A stretch of 5,708 nucleotides of DNA from an uncultured Flavobacteriales bacterium (lineage in GTDB: Bacteria > Bacteroidota > Bacteroidia > Flavobacteriales > Vicingaceae). A program made the position numbers and the translations under genes. A model generated the notes under the pieces. It searched no databases. It was not told where the DNA came from and saw nothing but the letters and a program-made list of their open reading frames with translations. This document shows, one piece after another, positions 1-5,708 of the stretch. The number at the start of each line of letters is the position of its first letter. Positions within the stretch are counted from its first letter, which is position 1. Location: positions 1-5,708 of the forward strand of contig CAMPHX010000109.1 of the NCBI GenBank assembly GCA_946886085.1, read 5' to 3'.

Positions 1-1026
1 GAAGTGTTAAAGCAAGCGTCAGAAGCAGTAATTAATTTCAACAACTTAAACCTTTCATTAATAGAGATTTCTCATAGGAGTAAAGATTTTGTTGAAGTAA
101 TGGAAAAAGCTCAAGCTTTAGTAAAAGAATTATTAGGCGTTCCAGACGGTTACTCCATCTTATTTCTTCAAGGTGGTGCCAGTTTAGGTTTTTTAAAAGT
201 TCCTTTCAACTTTATGAAAGAAGGTGGTTCTGCTGCTTATGTAAACACCGGAGTTTGGGCAAGTAAAGCACTGGAAGAAGCAAAAAAAATGGGGACTATA
301 CATGAAATAGCCAGCTCGAAAGACAAAAACTTCAATTATATTCCTAAAAAATATCAAATTCCGGGTGATGCTGATTATTTACACATTACTACCAACAACA
401 CTATTTTTGGAACTCAATTCAAAAACATTCCTATTAGCCGTATCCCTATTATTGCAGATATGTCTTCAGATATCTTCAGTAAAAAAATTGATGTTTCACA
501 ATTTGATATGATTTATGCAGGAGCTCAAAAAAATATGGGGCCTGCTGGAACTACCTTATACATTGTTAAAGACAGTGCCTTAGGAAAGTCCGGCAGAAAA
601 ATTCCTACCATGTTAGATTTACAAATACACATCAAAAAAGAATCAATGTTTAACACTCCACCTGTATTTCCAATTTATGTTTCCATGCTTACTTTACAAT
701 GGTTAAAAGATAATGGTGGCGTTGAATGGATTGAAAAAGTTAACCAAGAAAAAGCAGATTTATTATACAACGAAATTGACGCTAATCCACTATTTGAAGG
801 AACAGCTAATGTTACCGATCGCTCTAACATGAACGCTACTTTTATATTAAAAGATGAAAGTTTAACGGATGAGTTTAACAAAATGTGGCAAGCAGCCAAC
901 ATTAACGGAATTAAAGGACATAGAGATGTTGGCGGTTACAGAGCTTCCATGTACAATGCGTTACCTTTAGAAAGTGTTCAGATATTGGTAGATGTAATGA
1001 AAGAATTTGCGAAAAAATACAATTAA
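1..1026 (+). CDS. serC: Phosphoserine aminotransferase, 5'-truncated by window edge
   Basis: This PLP-dependent class V aminotransferase converts 3-phosphohydroxypyruvate and glutamate to phosphoserine and 2-oxoglutarate, the second step of serine synthesis in the cytoplasm. The window shows 341 codons and a stop. By comparison with the family (from memory), about 15 N-terminal residues lie outside. The frame is already open at base 1, and the GTG at 4-6 is an internal valine, because EVLKQASEAV aligns inside the family. Counting codons from base 1, the visible active-site residues are His25-Arg26 (SHRSKD), Trp86 (NTGVW), Thr134 (NNTIFG), Asp153 (IADMSSD), Gln176 and the PLP Schiff-base Lys177 (AGAQKNMGPAG), and Asn218-Thr219 (FNTPP). 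The C-terminal GHRDVGGYRASMYNA signature is intact. All expected catalytic positions are kept, so the enzyme should be functional. serA follows after a 78-nt gap, which supports the pathway assignment. Confidence 0.96.
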   Translation, partial: EVLKQASEAVINFNNLNLSLIEISHRSKDFVEVMEKAQALVKELLGVPDGYSILFLQGGASLGFLKVPFNFMKEGGSAAYVNTGVWASKALEEAKKMGTIHEIASSKDKNFNYIPKKYQIPGDADYLHITTNNTIFGTQFKNIPISRIPIIADMSSDIFSKKIDVSQFDMIYAGAQKNMGPAGTTLYIVKDSALGKSGRKIPTMLDLQIHIKKESMFNTPPVFPIYVSMLTLQWLKDNGGVEWIEKVNQEKADLLYNEIDANPLFEGTANVTDRSNMNATFILKDESLTDEFNKMWQAANINGIKGHRDVGGYRASMYNALPLESVQILVDVMKEFAKKYN

Positions 1027-1040
1027 TAAAAAGTTCAATA

Positions 1041-1089
1041 TTTGAAGTTTGAGGTTGGTTAATCCTAACTTCACACTTCACACTTCAAA
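1041..1089. repeat. Imperfect inverted repeat made of 7-bp units (serC-serA gap)
   Basis: Left arm TTTGAAGTTTGAGGT (1041-1055) pairs with right arm ACTTCACACTTCAAA (1075-1089) across a 19-nt loop. Thirteen of 15 positions are Watson-Crick pairs, one is a G-U wobble (1053/1077) and one a mismatch (1049/1081). The arms consist of heptamers. The right side has ACTTCAC twice (1068-1074, 1075-1081) and then ACTTCAA (1082-1088). The left arm on the other strand reads ACCTCAA and ACTTCAA. Because the right side has an extra unit, a second pairing one heptamer inward is possible, with 1051-1056 against 1067-1072. No T-run follows, so it does not look like an intrinsic terminator. It lies between two genes of one pathway and could act as an mRNA processing or stability element. 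That role is inference. The same heptamer family occurs inside yggS at 3904-3938. Confidence 0.75.
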
Positions 1090-1104
1090 CCCTATACCTA
1101 TCAA

Positions 1105-2052
1105 ATGAAAATATTAGCAAACGATGGAATTGCCCCAATAGGCAAGCAACAACTAGAAACAGCGGGATTTACCGTTGTAACAGAAACAGTACCTCAAAAC
1201 GATTTAATTCAAACCATCAACAACGAAAATTATGTAGCTCTTTTAGTAAGAAGTGCTACTACAGTTCGTAAAGACCTTATTGATGCTTGTCCGAGTTTAA
1301 AATTAATCGGACGTGGAGGTGTTGGAATGGACAATATAGATGTTGCTTATGCTCGTGAAAAAGGATTGCATGTAATCAACACTCCGGCTTCTTCCTCTCA
1401 ATCAGTTGCTGAGTTGGTTATGGCTCATTTATTTGGTGCTGTACGTTTTGTTTACGATGCCAACCGACAAATGCCTGCAAATGGCATTACTGAATTTAAA
1501 ACCTTAAAAAAGAAATACGCTAAAGGATTAGAATTACGCGGAAAAACACTTGGTATTATTGGTTTTGGAAGAATTGGTCAGGCAACAGCCAGCTATGCTT
1601 TAGGGTGCGGAATGAATGTAGTTTACACCGATCCTTTTGCAGAAAAAACTACCATTAATGTAATGGTTGGAAACCACCATGTTGCTGTTGAGTTACTTTG
1701 TTCTACCAAAGAAGAAGTGCTAACTAAAGCTGATTTCATCTCCTTACACATTCCTAAATTAGGTCAACCAACTATCGGTAATGAAGAGTTTGCTAGAATG
1801 AAAGATGGTGTAATTATCGTCAATACGGCTCGTGGTGGCGTAGTTAATGAAGATGCATTAATTGCTCACTTAAACTCAGGAAAAGTGGCTCACGCTGCTT
1901 TAGATGTTTTTGAAAACGAACCAACTCCAAGAGAAGATTTATTGAAACACCCAAAAATTTCATTGACTCCACATATTGGTGCTGCAACTCTAGAAGCTCA
2001 AGATAGAATTGGTGAAGAACTGGCTAGCCAGATTAAAGAATTGTTATTATAA
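1105..2052 (+). CDS. serA: D-3-phosphoglycerate dehydrogenase, short form without ACT domain
   Basis: This NAD-dependent D-2-hydroxyacid dehydrogenase oxidises 3-phosphoglycerate to 3-phosphohydroxypyruvate, the first step of serine synthesis and the source of the SerC substrate. The protein has 315 residues. The N-terminal part carries GRGGVGMDNID, and the nucleotide-binding fold carries GFGRIG at residues 153-158 with Asp176 at the end of the second strand, the usual NAD-preferring residue. The catalytic triad is visible as Arg243 (NTARGGVVN), Glu272 (ENEP) and His290 (TPHIGAAT). The protein ends soon after the dehydrogenase domain, with no ACT or intervening domain. Serine feedback inhibition through an ACT domain, as in E. 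coli SerA, is therefore not expected. The ATG at 1105 gives the normal family N-terminus (MKILANDGI). The DUF1015 gene begins 16 nt after the stop. A different hydroxyacid dehydrogenase is formally possible, but the serC neighbour makes serA much the better call. Confidence 0.93.
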   Translation: MKILANDGIAPIGKQQLETAGFTVVTETVPQNDLIQTINNENYVALLVRSATTVRKDLIDACPSLKLIGRGGVGMDNIDVAYAREKGLHVINTPASSSQSVAELVMAHLFGAVRFVYDANRQMPANGITEFKTLKKKYAKGLELRGKTLGIIGFGRIGQATASYALGCGMNVVYTDPFAEKTTINVMVGNHHVAVELLCSTKEEVLTKADFISLHIPKLGQPTIGNEEFARMKDGVIIVNTARGGVVNEDALIAHLNSGKVAHAALDVFENEPTPREDLLKHPKISLTPHIGAATLEAQDRIGEELASQIKELLL

Positions 2053-2068
2053 TATTTTATAATCCAAT

Positions 2069-3313
2069 ATGGCAAAAATAATCCCTTTCAAAGCAATTCG
2101 TCCGACCAGAGATAAAGCCTACTTAGTGTCAAGTATGCCTGCTTACATTTATCCTAAACATTTATTAGAGGCCAAGTTAGAAAGCAATCCTTACACTTTT
2201 TTACATGTTATCAATCCCGAATTTAGAGCAGATAATAAAACCCAACCTAATTCAATAGAACGTTTCGAAAAGGTTAGAGAAAAATTTGATGAGTTTAACG
2301 CTGCCGGTATTTTTATGCAAGATGAAAAAGAATCTTTTTACATCTACCGACAAATAACTCCAACCAACACTTATGTAGGATTAATTTCAGGAATTTCTGT
2401 TGATGACTACCTCAACGGAAACATTAAAATTCATGAACATACCTTAACGCAACGTGAGGAAACTTTTAAACTTTATTTAGATGTTTGTCAGTTTAATGCC
2501 GAACCAGTTTTATTGACTTACAAAGACAATCCAACTGTTGATGCGGTTATTAATAAATATTTAGCTACTCGCTCTGAATACGAATTTTGTACTACACACC
2601 ACATTAAGCAAGATTTATGGTTGGTAAATAATGAAAACGACATCAACACATTAGTGGAAGCCTTTAAAAATATTAATGCTATTTACATTGCAGACGGACA
2701 TCATCGTTCGGCTTCTTCGGTATTATATGCTCAAAGCAAACGAGCTGAAACCCCGAATTACAATCCCAATGCAAAATTCAATTTCTTTTTATCTTACCTT
2801 ATTCCCGAAAGTAAACTCAATATTATTGAATACAATAGAACGGTTAGCAGCCTTAACGAACATACACTCGAAAGTTTTTTAGCCAAAGTTGCCAAGGTTT
2901 TTGATGTGGAAGAAAAAACCGAAGGTTATTACCCTACCAACAAACACAACTTTTCTATGTACCTTGCGGGAAAATGGTATTCGCTTACTGCGAAAAAAGG
3001 TACTTACGAAGAAGATGATATTGTTGGCAATTTAGATGCTCGCATTTTAACCACCAATATTCTTAAACCAATTTTAGGCATTACTGATTTAAAAACCGAC
3101 AACCGAATTGAATTTATTGAAGGAACAAAAGGAACTGTAGGACTTAAAGAAAAAGTAGATAGCGAAGAAGCCATTGTTGCATTTGGACTTTACCCTGTTG
3201 CTATTGAACAACTAAAAGCTGTTGCCGATGCCAACAACATTATGCCTCCAAAAAGTACTTGGATAGAACCAAAAATGCGCAGCGGTTTAACGATTTATAG
3301 TTTAGAAGAATAA
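2069..3313 (+). CDS. DUF1015 family protein, probable serine-pathway enzyme
   Basis: A 414-residue soluble protein with the full-length architecture of DUF1015 and no signal peptide or membrane segment. Recognisable family features are the N-terminal IIPFKAIRPTRDK (residues 4-16), KIHEHT (120-125), ADGHHRSAS (208-216), IIEYNR (252-257), the LDARILTTNILKPILGI segment (322-338) and the C-terminal MPPKSTWIEPK (392-402). The DGHHR motif (209-213) resembles the nucleotide-handling motif of the ParB/sulfiredoxin-like free serine kinase SerK. I recall, without being able to verify it, that DUF1015 members have been linked to free L-serine kinase activity. The gene lies 16 nt behind serA in the same direction, so it is almost certainly co-transcribed with the serine genes. 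A role at the phosphoserine/serine step, as kinase or in the reverse direction, is inferred from context and motif and is not shown by sequence alone. Family membership is secure; function is not. Confidence 0.9.
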   Translation: MAKIIPFKAIRPTRDKAYLVSSMPAYIYPKHLLEAKLESNPYTFLHVINPEFRADNKTQPNSIERFEKVREKFDEFNAAGIFMQDEKESFYIYRQITPTNTYVGLISGISVDDYLNGNIKIHEHTLTQREETFKLYLDVCQFNAEPVLLTYKDNPTVDAVINKYLATRSEYEFCTTHHIKQDLWLVNNENDINTLVEAFKNINAIYIADGHHRSASSVLYAQSKRAETPNYNPNAKFNFFLSYLIPESKLNIIEYNRTVSSLNEHTLESFLAKVAKVFDVEEKTEGYYPTNKHNFSMYLAGKWYSLTAKKGTYEEDDIVGNLDARILTTNILKPILGITDLKTDNRIEFIEGTKGTVGLKEKVDSEEAIVAFGLYPVAIEQLKAVADANNIMPPKSTWIEPKMRSGLTIYSLEE

Positions 3314-3356
3314 GTCTAAATTCCAATCATGTTTTTTCACAATCAAGCAGAAAAAC

Positions 3357-3364
3357 TAACTTTG
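3357..3364 (+). promoter_or_regulatory. Bacteroidota -7 promoter element TAACTTTG before yggS
   Basis: TAACTTTG matches the Bacteroidota sigma-factor -7 consensus TAnnTTTG exactly and ends 4 nt before the yggS ATG at 3369. With the usual spacing, transcription would start at or within a base or two of the ATG, giving a leaderless or nearly leaderless mRNA. No clear TTG (-33 element) is present at the expected distance; the region holds a T-run at 3332-3337 instead. The element separates the yggS unit from the serine genes and supports the chosen start codon. Confidence 0.6.
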
Positions 3365-3368
3365 CTCC

Positions 3369-4043
3369 ATGAATATTACAAAAAATCTACAACAAATAAA
3401 AGCTTCCATTCCTGAACACATTACATTAGTAGCGGTTTCTAAAACAAAACCCAATGCAGCCATTTTGGAGGCTTACCAAGCCGGACAACGAGTTTTTGGA
3501 GAAAACAAAGTACAAGAACTAACCGAAAAATATGAAAGCTTGCCTAAAGATATTGAGTGGCATATGATTGGGCATTTACAAAGCAATAAAGTAAAATACA
3601 TTGCTCCTTTTGTTAGCCTCATTCATGGTGTGGACAGTTTTAAATTGCTAAAAGAAATTAATAAACGAGCTGCTCAAAACGAAAGAGTAATTAATTGTTT
3701 ATTGCAAATCCACATTGCTGAAGAAGATACTAAATTTGGTTTTGATGAAAAAGAAGTGATTGAACTCCTCCAAAGTGAAGCATTCCAACATTTAAAAAAT
3801 ATAAAAGTTGTTGGGTTAATGGGCATGGCAACTTTTACCGATAATAAAAACCAAATCCGAAAAGAATTTAAAAGCCTAAAAAACTTATTTGATAAACTTC
3901 TAAACTTCAAACTTGAAACATCAAACCTGAAACTTGAAACCCTAAGCATAGGCATGAGCGGAGACTACCAAATCGCGATTGAGGGAGGTAGTACTATGAT
4001 TCGTGTAGGAAGTAATATATTTGGAGAAAGAAATTACAATTAA
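3369..4043 (+). CDS. yggS: YggS/PLPBP family pyridoxal-phosphate homeostasis protein
   Basis: A 224-residue single-domain alanine-racemase-like TIM-barrel protein of the COG0325 family. It binds PLP without known enzymatic activity and helps balance vitamin B6 and amino-acid pools. The PLP lysine is Lys25 in LVAVSKTKP. Further family signatures are FGENKVQE, WHMIGHLQSNKVKYI, LIHGVDS, LLQIHIAEEDTKFGF, GLMGMATF, IGMSGDYQIAIEGGSTMIRVGSNIFG. The ATG lies directly behind a TAnnTTTG promoter and gives a normal short Bacteroidota-type N-terminus. The oddity is residues 179-192, where NFKLETS is followed by NLKLETL. This peptide repeat is encoded by tandem DNA heptamers, and the linker before LSIGMS is about 12 residues longer than I recall for E. 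coli YggS. The rest of the protein is well conserved, so function is probably retained. DUF1697 follows after 2 nt, suggesting translational coupling. Confidence 0.95.
   Translation: MNITKNLQQIKASIPEHITLVAVSKTKPNAAILEAYQAGQRVFGENKVQELTEKYESLPKDIEWHMIGHLQSNKVKYIAPFVSLIHGVDSFKLLKEINKRAAQNERVINCLLQIHIAEEDTKFGFDEKEVIELLQSEAFQHLKNIKVVGLMGMATFTDNKNQIRKEFKSLKNLFDKLLNFKLETSNLKLETLSIGMSGDYQIAIEGGSTMIRVGSNIFGERNYN
3904..3938 (+). repeat. Five tandem ACTTSAA heptamers inside yggS
   Basis: Five consecutive 7-bp units run without gaps. The consensus is ACTTSAA, the fifth base reads C, G, C, G, G, and single changes occur at the third base in units 3 and 4. A related ACTTCTA lies just upstream (3896-3902), offset by one base. 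Because three units equal 21 nt, the tract is read as a 7-residue peptide period (NFKLETS, NLKLETL; residues 179-192). The 17-bp blocks 3903-3919 and 3924-3940 match at 15 of 17 positions. The tract ends in AACCCTA, as does the serC-serA repeat. Confidence 0.85.
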
Positions 4044-4045
4044 TT

Positions 4046-4588
4046 ATGAATCAATATTTAGCATTACTCAGAGGTATTAATGTTGGTGGCAACAACATCA
4101 TCAAAATGGTGAATTTAAAAGCTTGTTTTGAGAAAATGGGTTTTACTGATGTGAAAACGTACATTCAAAGTGGAAATGTAATTTTTAAATCCGACACAAA
4201 AAACCTCAACCAACTAACCCAAACTATTGAAAAAAGCTTATCGGAACAATTTAATTACAACTCTGTTGTAGTGGTGATAACACATCAACAATTGAATAAA
4301 GTTATTGGGGAAATTCCTGCAAAATTTGGTGCTGATAAAGACAGCTACCGCTACGATGTTTTATTTATAAAAACTCCGCTTAAAGCTACTGAAATTATTG
4401 CTGACATCCCGCAACACAATGAAGTGGACAAAGCTTTCTCAGGAACGCATGCCATCTATTTCACACGATTAATAGAAAAAACCAACAGAAGCTATTTAAG
4501 CAAACTTATTCAACTTCCTATTTATAAAAATATTACTGTGAGGAATTGGAATACTACCTCCAAATTACATCAATTAATGAATAACTAA
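4046..4588 (+). CDS. DUF1697 family protein, function unknown
   Basis: A 180-residue soluble protein recognised as DUF1697. The N-terminal LLRGINVGG (residues 7-15) is followed by YIQSGNVIF (39-47), a middle region with YRYDVLFIKTP, and the typical C-terminal VRNWNTTSKLHQL (165-177). The length matches the family, and there is no signal peptide or membrane segment. No biochemical function is established that I know of, and no catalytic motif can be assigned. It starts 2 nt after the yggS stop and ends 9 nt before tag, so all three are almost certainly on one transcript and this gene is probably translated by coupling to yggS. A link to DNA repair or B6 metabolism could be argued from neighbours, but neither is shown by the sequence. 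Confidence 0.92.
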   Translation: MNQYLALLRGINVGGNNIIKMVNLKACFEKMGFTDVKTYIQSGNVIFKSDTKNLNQLTQTIEKSLSEQFNYNSVVVVITHQQLNKVIGEIPAKFGADKDSYRYDVLFIKTPLKATEIIADIPQHNEVDKAFSGTHAIYFTRLIEKTNRSYLSKLIQLPIYKNITVRNWNTTSKLHQLMNN

Positions 4589-4597
4589 AATTTTATT

Positions 4598-5191
4598 ATG
4601 CAAACAGAAAAATGTCCTTGGTGCTTAGGTTTTGAGCAATACATCAACTACCATGATGAGGAATGGGGTGTGCCCGTTTTAGACGATACCAAACAATTTG
4701 AATTTTTAGTATTAGAAAGTGCTCAAGCCGGATTAAGTTGGTCAACCATATTAAAAAAACGAGAAAACTACCGACAAGCCTTTGCAGATTTCAATCCTGA
4801 AAAAGTAGCTCAATTCGACTCCAAAAAAGTAGAAGAATTATTACAAAATGCAGGAATTATAAGAAACAGAGCCAAAATTGAAGCCGCCATTAACAACGCA
4901 AAGATTTTTTTAGATATCCAAAAAGAATACGGCTCTTTTGCTCAATTTATTTGGAGTTTTGTAAATGGCAAACAAATACAAAATCAATGGAAAACATTAA
5001 AAGAAGTTCCTGCAACTACTGCTATTTCTGATGAATTGGCAAAGACCATGAAGAAAAAAGGATTTAAGTTTTTAGGTAGTACTACTCTTTATGCTCATAT
5101 GCAAGCAGTTGGTATGGTAAACGACCACTTGATTTCTTGTCCGAGATATGCCAAAATTAAAAAGGATTTCGGCAATAAACAGCTGATTTAA
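4598..5191 (+). CDS. tag: DNA-3-methyladenine glycosylase I
   Basis: This monofunctional base-excision repair enzyme removes 3-methyladenine from alkylated DNA. The 197-residue protein aligns with E. coli Tag (from memory) with a constant offset of two residues. The zinc ligands are present as Cys6, His19 (YHDEEWGVP), His177 and Cys181 (VNDHLISC). The base-recognition residues Glu40 and Trp48 lie in LESAQAGLSW, followed by the conserved KKRENYR and AGIIRNRAKIEA helices and KKKGFKFLGSTT. The start at 4598 is supported by Cys6 being at the expected distance from the N-terminus. It is the last gene of the yggS unit. Its stop overlaps the stop of the convergent gene, so no separate terminator exists between them. 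The protein looks complete and active. Constitutive expression with yggS rather than adaptive control is inferred from the operon position. Confidence 0.96.
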   Translation: MQTEKCPWCLGFEQYINYHDEEWGVPVLDDTKQFEFLVLESAQAGLSWSTILKKRENYRQAFADFNPEKVAQFDSKKVEELLQNAGIIRNRAKIEAAINNAKIFLDIQKEYGSFAQFIWSFVNGKQIQNQWKTLKEVPATTAISDELAKTMKKKGFKFLGSTTLYAHMQAVGMVNDHLISCPRYAKIKKDFGNKQLI

Positions 5192-5193
5192 AT
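5186..5193. other. Palindromic overlap of two convergent stop codons
   Basis: ATTTAAAT is a perfect palindrome that contains the tag stop (TAA, 5189-5191, + strand) and the stop of the opposing PAS-like gene (TAA read from 5190 to 5188, - strand). The two coding regions overlap tail to tail by 4 bp. There is no room for a dedicated hairpin terminator, so each transcript must run into the opposing gene. Confidence 0.9.
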
Positions 5194-5708
5194 ATTCTTC
5201 CAATAATAATCAAAACAAATTGGACAAATAGTGTGGCTCATATTTTTAGGCATTGTTGAAATATAATCTGGCACCCAATCCCACTTACTCATATCTATGG
5301 CAGACTGTGTTCTTCTGCAATTACTACATTGGTTGATAAATCCGGTTTCTTGCAAGTAATTTTTTTCTATATGAGTTACTTCATTTTCTATTTCTCTCTC
5401 TACTTGCATAGAATTTAAAACAATTATACCCTTAGCATTTTTTAAAGGATATAATTTCTGCATAAACAACCTGTATTTTTTAACACTTGAACATTCATAC
5501 AATAAATTCTTGCTTTTCCCAGTTGCAAAAACCTCAATAAGTGTCTGGGAATACATTTTCTTAATATCTCCATTTATAGCTTTTAAAACATTAGAACCCA
5601 GTGAATAATTATTTGTTATTTGCGGTTCTCCATCATTATCTCTTGCAAATTGAAAATACGCTTCATTAAAATAAATTAGATTTAAATTTTCATCAACAGC
5701 ATAAATAC
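5188..5708 (-). CDS. PAS-like sensory protein with C-terminal Cys/His module, N-terminus outside window
   Basis: The frame stays open to the right edge, giving at least 172 codons. The ATG at 5556-5554 is internal, since the residues upstream of it belong to the same domain. The visible part starts with YAVDENLNLIYFNEAY, then LGSNVLKAI, EVFATGKSK and KLYPLKNAKGIIVLNS. This order is typical of a PAS fold that binds a small ligand or senses a signal. A short, probably helical linker (VEREIENEVTHIEKN) leads to CSNC (codons 77 and 80 counted from the internal ATG), WDWVPDYIS, then HTICPIC (His108, Cys111, Cys114). This CxxC-x27-HxxCxxC spacing resembles the small C-terminal module of some PAS or response-regulator proteins that reads like CxxCKKIR...W...SHGxCPxC, and probably binds zinc. 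That similarity is from memory. The protein ends right after this module, with no kinase or cyclase domain. Any other domains would have to lie upstream. Confidence 0.72.
   Translation of the reverse strand, partial: IYAVDENLNLIYFNEAYFQFARDNDGEPQITNNYSLGSNVLKAINGDIKKMYSQTLIEVFATGKSKNLLYECSSVKKYRLFMQKLYPLKNAKGIIVLNSMQVEREIENEVTHIEKNYLQETGFINQCSNCRRTQSAIDMSKWDWVPDYISTMPKNMSHTICPICFDYYWKNI

Noticed and set aside
4..6. GTG as the start codon of serC
   Set aside because: The frame is open before it, and EVLKQASEAV corresponds to an internal segment of the family. The true start lies left of the window.
675..902. Minus-strand open frame of 75 codons
   Set aside because: It lies entirely antisense to the conserved serC, and its product resembles no family I know.
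1041..1095. Intrinsic terminator after serC
   Set aside because: The right arm is followed by CCCTATACC with no T-run, the loop is long, and serA in the same pathway follows.
2676..2882. Plus-strand open frame of 68 codons
   Set aside because: It is an out-of-frame shadow within the DUF1015 gene, whose own frame covers the conserved DGHHR motif here.
3314..3368. Terminator between the DUF1015 gene and yggS
   Set aside because: A T-run exists at 3332-3337, but I see no stable hairpin in front of it.
3904..3938. CRISPR-like array
   Set aside because: Units are only 7 bp and directly adjacent, with no spacers and no cas genes nearby.
3674..3955. Minus-strand open frame of 93 codons
   Set aside because: It is antisense to yggS. 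Part of its openness comes from the heptamer tract, and there is no recognisable domain.
5554..5556. ATG as the start of the minus-strand PAS-like gene
   Set aside because: The frame continues for 50 codons to the window edge with residues that fit the N-terminal half of the same PAS-like domain.

Overview
This AT-rich window looks like a chromosomal segment of a Bacteroidota bacterium, most likely a flavobacterium-like lineage. The evidence is that no gene has a Shine-Dalgarno sequence, one start codon sits directly behind a TAnnTTTG promoter element (the -7 motif of that phylum), and the proteins resemble Bacteroidota family members. The assignment comes from reading the sequence, not from a search.

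Left part (1-3313, + strand): a serine biosynthesis cluster. It holds phosphoserine aminotransferase (serC, 5' end cut off by the window edge), a short 3-phosphoglycerate dehydrogenase without an ACT domain (serA), and a DUF1015 protein with a DGHHR motif. SerA and SerC carry out the first two steps from 3-phosphoglycerate to phosphoserine. No recognisable phosphoserine phosphatase (serB) is present, so the DUF1015 protein is the obvious candidate for a role at the phosphoserine/serine step. The serC-serA gap is filled by an inverted repeat built from 7-bp units.

Middle part (3357-5191, + strand): a second, tightly packed transcription unit. It probably starts at a TAACTTTG element just before the ATG, which predicts a leaderless or nearly leaderless mRNA. 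It encodes a YggS/PLPBP-type pyridoxal-phosphate homeostasis protein, a DUF1697 protein 2 nt downstream, and DNA-3-methyladenine glycosylase I (tag) 9 nt further on. Near its 3' end, yggS contains five tandem heptamers of the same ACTTSAA family as the serC-serA gap, read in frame as a 7-residue peptide repeat.

Right part (5188-5708, - strand): the C-terminal part of a convergent gene. It encodes a PAS-like domain followed by a short CxxC...HxxCxxC cysteine/histidine module. Its stop codon overlaps that of tag, so there is no intergenic space. The gene continues beyond the right edge.

The most notable item is the heptamer repeat family, found both between genes and inside a conserved gene, with both copies ending in AACCCTA. 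No complete novel system, CRISPR array, insertion sequence or RNA gene is visible. No stretch of more than 300 bases lacks a gene.
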